From: Granulicella sp.
Lineage (GTDB): Bacteria > Acidobacteriota > Terriglobia > Terriglobales > Acidobacteriaceae
NCBI GenBank assembly: GCA_027450185.1
Contig: DAIDKF010000015.1
Span: 1-63,372, forward strand
Length of the DNA stretch: 63,372 nt
Direction: 5' to 3'
Shown: positions 9,774-17,552 of the stretch, in pieces
Layout of the letters: each line of letters starts with the position of its first letter
How positions within the stretch are numbered: the stretch's first letter is position 1
Notes under the pieces: model-generated
What the model was told of the DNA's origin: nothing
The model's database searches: none
The model's input: only the letters and a program-made list of their open reading frames with translations
Translations under genes and position numbers: made by a program

Positions 9774-10448
9774 TCAGGGGTGTGGCCAGATGCCGGTGCG
9801 GGTGTAGCGCGGGCGGTGCTGGAAGAGGCGGACGGTGAGGGCCCCGAAGAGGAAGCCGCTGACGTGGGCCATGTAGGCTACGCCGCCGGTCTGCACGGCT
9901 GCGACCGAGCCAACGTCGAGGAGCTGGATGAGAAACCAGAAGCCGATGATGAAGACGGCGGGAATGAATGTGATCCGCACATAAAAGAAGATGATGAGCA
10001 GAGAGCGGATACGATCGCGGGGGTAGGTGAGGATGAATGCGCCCATGACCGCTGCAATGGCGCCGCTGGCGCCAAGCGTGGGGACCGGGGAGGAGGGCGT
10101 GACGGCGACCTGCGCGAGCATGGCGATGAGGCCGCCGAGGAGATAAAAGGCGGTGTAGGGAAGCGGGTTCATGGAGTCTTCGATGGCGGGACCGAAGGCC
10201 CAGAGGAAGATCATGTTGCCGAGGATGTGCGACCAACTGCCGTGCAGGAACATGGAGGTGAGCAGCGTGATCCATTGATGGCCGGAGGAGATGCTGGCGG
10301 GGATGACGGCCCACTGGAAGACGAAGGCGTCGCCACGCTGGAGTTCGAGGATGAAGACGAAGGCGTTGATGAGGATGATGACGGTGGTGGCGACGGGGAA
10401 GCGAATGCGGCGTCGCGATGCGTCTCCTAAAGGGATAAGTGCTCCCAC
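9774..10448 (-). CDS. Rhomboid family intramembrane serine protease
   Basis: A 224-residue polytopic membrane protein with about six hydrophobic segments. The rhomboid motifs are in order: FLHGSWSHILGNM (His69 to Asn78, oxyanion region), GASGAIAAVMGAF with catalytic Ser128, and HVSGFLFG with catalytic His195. The GTG start at 10448 is preceded by GGAGGA at proper spacing. Rhomboids cut membrane-embedded substrates. The gene is convergent with the gamma-glutamyltransferase gene (20-base gap) and divergent from eda, which gives no clue to its substrate. The core matches the family well. Confidence 0.92.
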   Translation of the reverse strand: MGALIPLGDASRRRIRFPVATTVIILINAFVFILELQRGDAFVFQWAVIPASISSGHQWITLLTSMFLHGSWSHILGNMIFLWAFGPAIEDSMNPLPYTAFYLLGGLIAMLAQVAVTPSSPVPTLGASGAIAAVMGAFILTYPRDRIRSLLIIFFYVRITFIPAVFIIGFWFLIQLLDVGSVAAVQTGGVAYMAHVSGFLFGALTVRLFQHRPRYTRTGIWPHP

Positions 10449-10596
10449 GCGTTCTTCCTCCGATCACGGTGTTTGGGGGAAGAGTACCAGTTCTGTTGGG
10501 CAATGCAAAAAAACGGATGGGATGTGGCCGGCGAAGGCGGGAGATGTGGAGACGCTCGCCGGGCTGCGGTGATAGTTTTAGGACTGAGAGGAAACT

Positions 10597-11256
10597 ATGG
10601 ACAAGGCTGTGGTGTTGAACTGCTTGCAGGAGACGGGGCTGGTGCCGGTGTTGCGCGCGGAGTCGGTGGAGAAGGCGATGGCGCTGGCGGTGGCGGTGGC
10701 GGCGGGCGGAGTGAACGTGCTGGAAGTGACGATGACGGTGCCGGGAGCGATTGAGGTGATTGGGCGGCTGGTGAAGGAGCAGCCGGAGATGCTGGTGGGC
10801 GCGGGGACGGTGCTGGATGCGGAGACGGCGCGGATCTGCATGCTGGAGGGAGCGCAGTTTGTGGTGAGCCCGGCGCTGAATCTGAAGACCATCGAGATGT
10901 GCCATCGATATTCGATTGCGGTACTGCCGGGAGCGCTGACGCCGACCGAGGTGGTGACGGCGTGGGAGGCAGGGGCGGACGTGGTGAAGGTGTTCCCGGC
11001 CGGGGCGATGGGTGGGGCGAAGTATCTGGCGTCGCTGAAGGGACCGCTGCCACAGGTGAAGATGATTCCGACGGGTGGAGTTTCGCTGGCTTCGGCGGCG
11101 GAGTTTCTGCGCGCAGGAGCGTTTGCGCTGGGGGTGGGGTCAGACCTGGTGGATGCCAAGGCGATGGCCGCCGGCAAGCCTGAAGTCGTGACAGAGACGG
11201 CACGTAAGTATATGCAGATTGTGCGGGAGTTTCGCGGAGCGGGCGCGGCGGCGTGA
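10597..11256 (+). CDS. eda: 2-dehydro-3-deoxyphosphogluconate (KDPG) aldolase
   Basis: A 219-residue class I aldolase that splits KDPG into pyruvate and glyceraldehyde 3-phosphate in the Entner-Doudoroff pathway. Conserved residues are visible: Arg20 in PVLR, Glu43 in VLEVTM (the general acid/base) and Lys131 in ADVVKVFPA (the Schiff-base lysine), followed by a phosphate-binding PTGGVS loop and GSDLVD. The length equals that of known Eda proteins. A GAGGA ribosome site precedes ATG 10597. The 6-phosphogluconate dehydratase gene lies downstream on the same strand with a 183-base gap, so the two make a complete Entner-Doudoroff module. A related activity on KDPGal is possible but less likely next to edd. 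Confidence 0.94.
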   Translation: MDKAVVLNCLQETGLVPVLRAESVEKAMALAVAVAAGGVNVLEVTMTVPGAIEVIGRLVKEQPEMLVGAGTVLDAETARICMLEGAQFVVSPALNLKTIEMCHRYSIAVLPGALTPTEVVTAWEAGADVVKVFPAGAMGGAKYLASLKGPLPQVKMIPTGGVSLASAAEFLRAGAFALGVGSDLVDAKAMAAGKPEVVTETARKYMQIVREFRGAGAAA

Positions 11257-11368
11257 TCGCAGCGTAGTGCGGATCGGCCATCGGACGCGCTTATCGCACC
11301 GGAAAGATGCAGTTTTCGGAGTGTTTAAGTGCGGCCGAAGAGGCGGGGAGTTTGGGCCGATTACCGTT

Positions 11369-11374
11369 TACAAT
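11369..11374 (+). promoter_or_regulatory. TACAAT -10 box, six bases before the short upstream ORF
   Basis: TACAAT at 11369-11374 is followed after exactly six bases by ATG 11381. No good -35 box is seen at 16-18 bases. The spacing is the same as at five other ORFs in this window and suggests a leaderless start. Confidence 0.45.
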
Positions 11375-11380
11375 CAGGGC

Positions 11381-11443
11381 ATGACCAACCTGCATGTTGT
11401 TGTTTGGACGCGCTCCGTGGAGTGCGAAGGAGTAGCCGCGTGA
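11381..11443 (+). CDS. Short upstream ORF overlapping the edd start
   Basis: A 20-codon ORF, MTNLHVVVWTRSVECEGVAA, that starts six bases after a TACAAT box and ends at a TGA (11441-11443) overlapping the GTG start codon of edd (11440-11442). The AAGGAG ribosome site of edd lies inside this small ORF. The arrangement suggests translational coupling, so edd translation may depend on ribosomes finishing the leader. It could also be a chance ORF; its short length prevents a similarity argument. No clear attenuator hairpin was found between it and edd. Confidence 0.4.
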   Translation: MTNLHVVVWTRSVECEGVAA

Positions 11444-13272
11444 CGAAGATGAACAGCCGTGTGATGGAAGTGACCGAGCGGATGGTGGAGCGCAGCAAGG
11501 AGACGCGGGGCCGCTACCTGGAGGCGATGGCCAAGGCGGCGAGCGTGACGCCGCGGCGACAGGGGTTGGGGTGCGCGAACCGGGTGCATGGGTTTGCGGC
11601 CTGCGAAGCGCACGACAAGGACGTGCTGCGCAATGGGGACGCAGGGTGCGTGGCGATTGTGACGGCGTATAACGATATGCTCTCGGCACACCAGCCGTAT
11701 GAACGATTTCCAGAGTTGATTCGGGCGACGGCGCGGGCGGCGGGTGGAGTGGCGCAGGTTGCGGGCGGGGTTCCGGCGATGTGCGATGGAATTACGCAGG
11801 GCGAGACGGGGATGGAGCTGTCGCTGTTTTCGCGGGACGTCATTGCGATGTCGACGGCGGTGGCGCTGTCGCACCAGACGTACGACGCGGCGGTGTATCT
11901 GGGGATCTGCGACAAGATTGTGCCGGGGATGGTGATTGCGGCGCTGTCATTCGGACACCTGCCGGCGGTATTTATTCCGAGCGGGCCGATGACTTCGGGG
12001 TTGTCGAACGAAGACCGGAAGCACCTGCGGCTGAAGTATGCGGAGGGATTGATTTCAAGCGCGGAGTTGATGGAAGGCGAGGCGAAGTCGTATCACGGCG
12101 CGGGGACGTGCACGTTCTATGGGACGGCGAACACGAACCAGATGATGATGGAGATGATGGGGCTGCACCTGCCGGGGTCGTCGTTTGTGAATGCGAATAC
12201 GCCGCTGCGGGATGCGCTGACACGGGCGGCTGTGCGCCGCGTGCTGACGATGACGGCGCTGGGCGACCAGTATGTGCCGCTGGGGCAGTTGATGGACGAG
12301 AAGGTCTTTGTCAATGGCATGGTGGGACTGCTGGCGACGGGAGGCTCGACGAACCATACGATCCACCTGGTGGCGATGGCGGCGGCGGCGGGAATCAAGC
12401 TGGAGTGGAGAGACTTTGCAGACCTAGCGAGCGTGGTGCCACTGATGGTGCGGATGTATCCCAATGGCAAGGGTGATGTGAATGACTTTCACGCCGCGGG
12501 AGGAATGGGCTTTCTGATCAGCGAACTGCTGGACGCGGGGCTGATGCATGAGGACGTGACGACGGTCGCGGGACCGGGAATGCAGCGGTATACAGAGGTC
12601 GCGTTCCTGAATGCGGCGGGAGAGGCGAGCTGGCGCATTGGAGGGTCGCGGAGCGAGGACGAGAAGATTCTGCGGCCGGTGAGCAACCCGTTCGACACGC
12701 ATGGCGGGCTGCAGGTGATGGACGGAAACCTGGGCAAGGCCATTGTGAAGACATCGGCGGTTTTGCTGGAGCGGCAGACGATCGAGGGCGAGATTCGCGT
12801 CTTTCATAGCCAGGAGGCGGTGCAGACGGCGTTCCACGCAGGCGAACTGCAACGCGATGTGATTGTGGTGGTACGCTTCCAGGGACCGAAGGCCAATGGG
12901 ATGCCCGAGCTGCATAAGCTGGTGCCGCCGCTGCAGACGGTTCAGAACCATGGATTCCGGGTGGCGCTGGTGACCGATGGAAGGTTGTCGGGGGCGTCGG
13001 GCGAGGTGCTTTCAGCGATTCATCTGACGCCGGAGGCCGCCGAGGGCGGGCCGATTGCCAAGCTGCGGGATGGTGATCGAGTGCGGATCGATTCGCATAC
13101 GGGAGAGCTGACGGCGCTGGTGGACGCGGCTGAGTGGGAGGCCCGCGTGGCGGTGCAGGCTGACCTTTCAGGGTTGCAGTATGGGGTCGGGCGCGAGCTG
13201 TTCAGTATGTTTCGGAAGACGGTGAGCGCGCCGGATCAGGGCGGGACGATCTTCTCGGAGTTGCTGAGGTAG
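11440..13272 (+). CDS. edd: 6-phosphogluconate dehydratase
   Basis: A 610-residue enzyme of the IlvD/Edd family, predicted to convert 6-phosphogluconate to KDPG. The Edd-specific N-terminal stretch (LGCANRVHGFAAC, then VTAYNDMLSAHQP, then VAQVAGGVPAMCDG) and LGICDKIVPGM are present; conserved cysteines in these blocks bind the iron-sulfur cluster. The C-terminal DGRLSGASGEVLSA block is the family signature. GTG 11440 is chosen because AAGGAG (11427-11432) lies seven bases upstream; this gives the family's usual length of just over 600 residues. Together with eda just upstream it completes the Entner-Doudoroff pathway. The longer frame to 11329 has no start signal. The Edd rather than IlvD call rests on motif spacing and the eda neighbour. 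Confidence 0.93.
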   Translation: MTKMNSRVMEVTERMVERSKETRGRYLEAMAKAASVTPRRQGLGCANRVHGFAACEAHDKDVLRNGDAGCVAIVTAYNDMLSAHQPYERFPELIRATARAAGGVAQVAGGVPAMCDGITQGETGMELSLFSRDVIAMSTAVALSHQTYDAAVYLGICDKIVPGMVIAALSFGHLPAVFIPSGPMTSGLSNEDRKHLRLKYAEGLISSAELMEGEAKSYHGAGTCTFYGTANTNQMMMEMMGLHLPGSSFVNANTPLRDALTRAAVRRVLTMTALGDQYVPLGQLMDEKVFVNGMVGLLATGGSTNHTIHLVAMAAAAGIKLEWRDFADLASVVPLMVRMYPNGKGDVNDFHAAGGMGFLISELLDAGLMHEDVTTVAGPGMQRYTEVAFLNAAGEASWRIGGSRSEDEKILRPVSNPFDTHGGLQVMDGNLGKAIVKTSAVLLERQTIEGEIRVFHSQEAVQTAFHAGELQRDVIVVVRFQGPKANGMPELHKLVPPLQTVQNHGFRVALVTDGRLSGASGEVLSAIHLTPEAAEGGPIAKLRDGDRVRIDSHTGELTALVDAAEWEARVAVQADLSGLQYGVGRELFSMFRKTVSAPDQGGTIFSELLR

Positions 13273-13296
13273 GAGGGAAGGGACAGGCAGCGTTGG

Positions 13297-14925
13297 CTAC
13301 TTTGCGGCGGGGAGGGTGGCGAAGGCCTGATGAATGAGGTTGCGGGCCAGCTCAATCTCTTCGCCGCTGACGGAGTGGGGTTTGCCGGGGAAGCTGCGGA
13401 GGGTGACGTCGGCACCCATCGCGGAGAGGATTTTGGCGGACTCCTGCACGCGCGGCCAAGGGACCCAGGCATCGGGATCGCTGCTGGCGAAGAGGGCTGG
13501 GGTGCCGGCGAGATGGCCGGGGTGGGAGAGGTCGGAGCCGGGAGGGCCGATGAGGCCGCCGGTCCAGGCGATGAGGCCGGCGTAACGCGCGGGATGGGTG
13601 GCGAGGAACTCGGTGGCGAGACAGGCTCCCTGGGAGAAGCCGGCGAGGACGATGCGGTTGAGCGGAATGCCCGCGGCGAGGGCAAGATCGACGACGGACT
13701 GAACGCGGGCTAATGCGGAGTCGAGGAAGGGCTGGTTCTGCTCACGGTCGGCAAGAAAAGAGTTGGGGTACCAGGCCATGCCGTCGGCCTGCGGCGCGAG
13801 GAAGGCCAGCGCGAGGGCGTCCGGCGCGAGGGCGTGGGAGAGGGTGAGGATGTCGCGGGCGGGGCCGCCGCGGCCATGGAGCAGAATGACGACGCCAGCG
13901 GCTTGTTCGAGCGGGACGCCGGCGCGGAAGAGCTCGCCTGCGGCGTGAGGGTCGGGGCTGTTGAGACCTTCGGCTTCGCCCTTGTGGAGGGTGATGGCGG
14001 GAAGACGCTGCTCGAGGCCGGGGCGACGGGATTCGAACCAAGGGGGGAGGCAGAGGCGCTCGCCGAGGGATTCGAGCGGCTCGTCGATGGCAAAGCCGGG
14101 GCTGTCGGTGGCGAGTTCGAAGAGGACGCCGCCGGGCTCGCGGAAGTAGATGGAGTGGAAGTACTCGCGGTCGAGAACCTCGGTGGCGGGGAGGTGCTGA
14201 GCGATTTCGGCGCGCCACTGGAGTTGGGATTCGTCGTTGGCGACACGGAAGGCGATGTGATGGACGGAGCCAGCGCCGGGGCGGCCGGTGGCGGCGTGCG
14301 GGTCAACGAGGATGTCGATGTGATTGCCGAGGGCTGGGGTATGGTTGGGGGCGGCGAAGCGGAGGCGGTTGCCCTCCTCGGCGACCTTGTGGAAGCCCAT
14401 GACGGCCAGGATCTTTGCGGTCTCGGTGGCCTGGATGTGCAGCATGGTGACGCCGAAGAAGCCACGGATGGCGTGCTCGGTGGGGACGTCGGAGAAGCGT
14501 GGGGGATGGACGGGGCCAGCTTCGGCGTGGGCTACGAGCTCGATCTGCATCCCAGCGGGGTCGGCGAGGGTGAGGAGTTCTTCGTTGAAGCGGCTGGGGC
14601 TGCGATGGAAGGCGATACGTTTTTCGGTGAGGCGCTGCTCCCAGAAGGCGATGGAGGCAGGGGGGATGCTGAAGGCGGTGTGCGTGACCTCACCGGCACC
14701 GGCGGAGCCACGGCCGACGCGCGGCCAGGGGAAGAAGGTGAGGATGGTGCCGGGGGAGCCGATGTCATCGCCGAAGTAGAAGTGATAGGTGCCGGGGTCG
14801 TCGAAGTTGACGGTGCGCTTGACGAAGCGAAGGCCGAGGACCTGGGTGTAGAAGTCGAGGTTGGCCTGCGGGTCGGAGGCGATGGCGGTGACGTGATGCA
14901 GACCTACGATGGGTTGTGCAGGCAT
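13297..14925 (-). CDS. Ring-cleavage dioxygenase fused to phospholipase/carboxylesterase
   Basis: A 542-residue two-domain fusion. Residues 1 to about 310 are a double vicinal-oxygen-chelate (glyoxalase-like) domain of the MhqO/PcpA group, with candidate metal ligands His11 (GLHHVTA), His222/223 (SVHHIAF) and Glu270 (VLFELATD). Residues from about 320 to the end are an alpha/beta hydrolase of the phospholipase/carboxylesterase (MhqD-like) group: LLHGRGG, nucleophile Ser431 in GFSQGA, Asp485 in SSDPDAW and His517 in GKPHS. In Bacillus, MhqO and MhqD are separate proteins of the methylhydroquinone/quinone resistance regulon; here they are one chain. GAGGAG lies seven bases before ATG 14925. It probably handles hydroquinone-type compounds, but the substrate is inference. 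Confidence 0.9.
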   Translation of the reverse strand: MPAQPIVGLHHVTAIASDPQANLDFYTQVLGLRFVKRTVNFDDPGTYHFYFGDDIGSPGTILTFFPWPRVGRGSAGAGEVTHTAFSIPPASIAFWEQRLTEKRIAFHRSPSRFNEELLTLADPAGMQIELVAHAEAGPVHPPRFSDVPTEHAIRGFFGVTMLHIQATETAKILAVMGFHKVAEEGNRLRFAAPNHTPALGNHIDILVDPHAATGRPGAGSVHHIAFRVANDESQLQWRAEIAQHLPATEVLDREYFHSIYFREPGGVLFELATDSPGFAIDEPLESLGERLCLPPWFESRRPGLEQRLPAITLHKGEAEGLNSPDPHAAGELFRAGVPLEQAAGVVILLHGRGGPARDILTLSHALAPDALALAFLAPQADGMAWYPNSFLADREQNQPFLDSALARVQSVVDLALAAGIPLNRIVLAGFSQGACLATEFLATHPARYAGLIAWTGGLIGPPGSDLSHPGHLAGTPALFASSDPDAWVPWPRVQESAKILSAMGADVTLRSFPGKPHSVSGEEIELARNLIHQAFATLPAAK

Positions 14926-15012
14926 GGAAGGACTCCTCAGTGTATAAGATTCTCTCGCGCGGAGGACGGATTCATCGCCACGCGGCGGGCGGCTGTCGTA
15001 CACTCTGCAATC

Positions 15013-15822
15013 ATGCCTTCTGCTATCGCCGCGCACGCGCTGACTCGCAGCTTCGACGGATTTACGGCCGTCGATCATATCGACCTGGCGGTGGAGCCGG
15101 GACAGTTCTTCGGATTTCTGGGGCCGAATGGGGCGGGGAAGTCGACGACGATCAAGATGCTGACGGGATTGCTGGCGCCGAGCTCCGGGGCTGTGCAGAT
15201 TCTTGGGCAGGACCTGTTCGATCACCCGGTGGAGGTGAAGCGGCACATCGGCGTGGTGCCGGAGGGGATGGCGCTGTTTGGCAAGCTGACGGCACGGGAG
15301 TACCTGTTGTTTGTGGGGCGGATGTATGGGCTCGACAAAGGGACGGCGGGGGAGCGGGCGACGGAGCTGCTGGAGTTTATGGGGCTGGCGGACCAGTCGA
15401 AGAAGATGATTGCGGACTACTCGCATGGGATGGGGAAGAAGCTGGCGCTGGCGGCGGCGGTGATCCATGGGCCGAAGGTGCTGTTTCTGGATGAGCCGTT
15501 TGAGGGCGTGGACGCGATTGCCGCAGGGACGCTGAAGGCGATGCTGCAGGGAATGATTGCGCGCGGCGCGACGATCTTTCTGACCTCGCATGTGCTGGAG
15601 ATTGTGGAGCGGCTGTGCTCGCATATTGCGATCATCGATCACGGACATATCGTGGCGAATGGGTCGCTGGATGAACTGCGGACGGGCGTGCAGGCGCGGC
15701 TGAGGCCGGGAGCCGAGAGTGAGGCCCATGCGCGGCTGACGCTGGAGGAGATCTTTCTGCATGTGGTGGGCGGCCAGACAGGAGCGGCGCATCCGGAGCA
15801 GGAGCTGACATGGCTGAGCTAG
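15013..15822 (+). CDS. ABC transporter ATP-binding protein
   Basis: A 269-residue ATPase subunit. Walker A is GPNGAGKST at residues 37-45, and Walker B is VLFLDEPFEGVD. The usual LSGGQ signature reads YSHGM, a variant common in ABC-2 exporter ATPases. The H-loop lies in LTSHVLEI. ATG 15013 is used because the preceding long open frame belongs to the antisense of the dioxygenase fusion. A TACACT box eight bases before ATG and the lack of a ribosome site suggest a leaderless start. Its stop overlaps the permease start by 13 bases, so the two are translationally linked and form one exporter of unknown substrate. Confidence 0.92.
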   Translation: MPSAIAAHALTRSFDGFTAVDHIDLAVEPGQFFGFLGPNGAGKSTTIKMLTGLLAPSSGAVQILGQDLFDHPVEVKRHIGVVPEGMALFGKLTAREYLLFVGRMYGLDKGTAGERATELLEFMGLADQSKKMIADYSHGMGKKLALAAAVIHGPKVLFLDEPFEGVDAIAAGTLKAMLQGMIARGATIFLTSHVLEIVERLCSHIAIIDHGHIVANGSLDELRTGVQARLRPGAESEAHARLTLEEIFLHVVGGQTGAAHPEQELTWLS

Positions 15823-17552
15823 GGCCTGCATGGACGGCGGCGAAGACGCGGGAGCAGTTCCGGGCGATTGCGTGGCTGCGGTGGCGGATTACGGCGAACA
15901 GCTTTCGGCGCAAGGGCGGCGTGGGCGAACTGATCGGACAGATCTTCGCGTGGCTGATGTTTGCGGGGCTGGCGTTGGGGCTGGTGGTGGGCGCAGGGGC
16001 GATGGCGTTCGTCGAGGCACAGCGTGGGCGCGTGGACAGGATCGCGTGGGTGCTGTGGGCGATCTTTGTGGTGTGCCAACTGCTGAATATTCAACTGGGA
16101 CAGACGGCGACGACGTTCGACCCGACGCAGTTGATTCGCTTTCCGCTGCGCAGGGATACGTATGTGGCGATCCGGCTGTTTTTCGGGATGCTGACGCCAG
16201 CCAATATTGCGGGCACACTGATGTCGGCGGCCGTGGCGGTTGGGATCGGCGTGGCAGCGCCAGGGCTGTGGGTGTATGCGCTGGTGGTGATGGCGGCGTT
16301 TGCAGCGACCAATGTGCTGTTCTCGCGGATGATCTTTGCGTGGGTCGATCGCTGGCTTTCGACGCGGAGAGCACGAGAGATTTTTACCGGGGTGATCTTT
16401 GCGGTATCGTTGGGATTCCAGTGGGCGAACTTCACGTTCAATCCGGCGTATAACCACGGCCACAGCAGCCATCTGCATGGGATTTCGCCGCAGCATGTGC
16501 AGTTTGTGGAGCGGCTGTACAGGCATGCGAAGCCGTGGCTGGGGGTGATGCCGCCGGAGCTGGCCAGCACGTCGCTGATGAAGGCGAAGAGTGCGGCGGC
16601 AGCGGGATTCGCGGAGTACACGCTGGCGGTGGCGATGTATGGAGCGGTGTTTCTGCTGGTGTTTGCGCTGCGCATGCGGACGGAGTTTGCGGGAGAGAGT
16701 TTGTCGGATGCGGCAGCCAGTGGAACCCGGAAGGCGGCGGTGGAGAAGGCCGGAAGGACGCCTGCGAGGGTGGCTGAGCGCGCGGCGGCTCCAGTTGCCG
16801 CCAGCGGCATGGAGACAACGGCGGACACGCAGGTTGCGGCGGTGGTCAGGACCGTGCTGAGCAAGGAGATGCTGTACGTGCGGAGACACATGGGGATCCT
16901 CTATGGGCTGGTGATGCCGATCTTCCTGGTGCTGATCTTTGCGAGCAAGTTCGCTGCGCGGTCGAACTCGATGTGGATCTTCCCGGGCGCGGTGGCGTAT
17001 ACGCTGCTGGCGGTTGCGCCGCTGAGCTACAACTCGTTTGGGTATGAGGCCGCGGGGTCACAACTGTACTTTCTTGCGCCGGTGCGGATGCGCGATGTGA
17101 TGCTGGCGAAGAACCTGTTGAGCTTTGGGACGGCGCTGGGGGAGATGGTGCTGATCTTTGCCGTCATCAGCGTTATGGCGGGGATGCCTCCGCTGCCCGT
17201 CGCGGTGGCGTCGGTGCTGTGGGCGGCGGGGACGCTGGGGGTGAATATGATCTTTGCGAACCAGAGGTCGATCAGCACGCCGAAGAAGGTGAACCCGCAA
17301 CGCATGGCGAACAAGCAGACCTCGCAAGTGAGCGCGTTCATTGCGCTGGGCGTGCTGCTGGCCTCTGCAGCGGTGGCGGCTGGGCTGTTCGGGCTGGTCT
17401 TTTGGCTACACCAGATGTGGGCGCTGACGCCGATCTTCGCCATCTTTGCGGCGATCGGCGTAGGGCTGTATGTGCAGAGCCTGGGGTCGGTGGAGAGGTA
17501 TGCGATGGATCACCGCGAGGAGTTGTTCCTGGAGCTGTGCAAGCAGGGCTAG
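15810..17552 (+). CDS. ABC transporter permease
   Basis: A 580-residue integral membrane protein with about ten hydrophobic segments, among them IGQIFAWLMFAGLALGLVVG, a pair near residues 100-180, and a C-terminal group. A soluble alanine-rich stretch around residues 290-340 separates the two membrane halves. It starts 13 bases before the end of the ATPase gene, which makes the pair an operon. No substrate-specific motif is recognisable. It is longer than a simple ABC-2 permease and may combine two half-permeases in one chain. Its stop overlaps the convergent pgeF stop by four bases (CTAG). Confidence 0.85.
   Translation: MAELGPAWTAAKTREQFRAIAWLRWRITANSFRRKGGVGELIGQIFAWLMFAGLALGLVVGAGAMAFVEAQRGRVDRIAWVLWAIFVVCQLLNIQLGQTATTFDPTQLIRFPLRRDTYVAIRLFFGMLTPANIAGTLMSAAVAVGIGVAAPGLWVYALVVMAAFAATNVLFSRMIFAWVDRWLSTRRAREIFTGVIFAVSLGFQWANFTFNPAYNHGHSSHLHGISPQHVQFVERLYRHAKPWLGVMPPELASTSLMKAKSAAAAGFAEYTLAVAMYGAVFLLVFALRMRTEFAGESLSDAAASGTRKAAVEKAGRTPARVAERAAAPVAASGMETTADTQVAAVVRTVLSKEMLYVRRHMGILYGLVMPIFLVLIFASKFAARSNSMWIFPGAVAYTLLAVAPLSYNSFGYEAAGSQLYFLAPVRMRDVMLAKNLLSFGTALGEMVLIFAVISVMAGMPPLPVAVASVLWAAGTLGVNMIFANQRSISTPKKVNPQRMANKQTSQVSAFIALGVLLASAAVAAGLFGLVFWLHQMWALTPIFAIFAAIGVGLYVQSLGSVERYAMDHREELFLELCKQG

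Noticed and set aside
8344..10905. 853-codon minus-strand open frame
   Set aside because: Arg/His/Pro-rich antisense shadow of the GGT, rhomboid and eda genes caused by high GC at third codon positions; no domains.
13834..15012. 5' extension of the ABC ATPase frame
   Set aside because: It is antisense to the dioxygenase fusion, and the ABC domain begins right at ATG 15013.
14926..15831. 5' extension of the dioxygenase fusion frame on the minus strand
   Set aside because: It is antisense to the ABC ATPase and low in hydrophobic residues; GAGGAG before ATG 14925 fixes the start.
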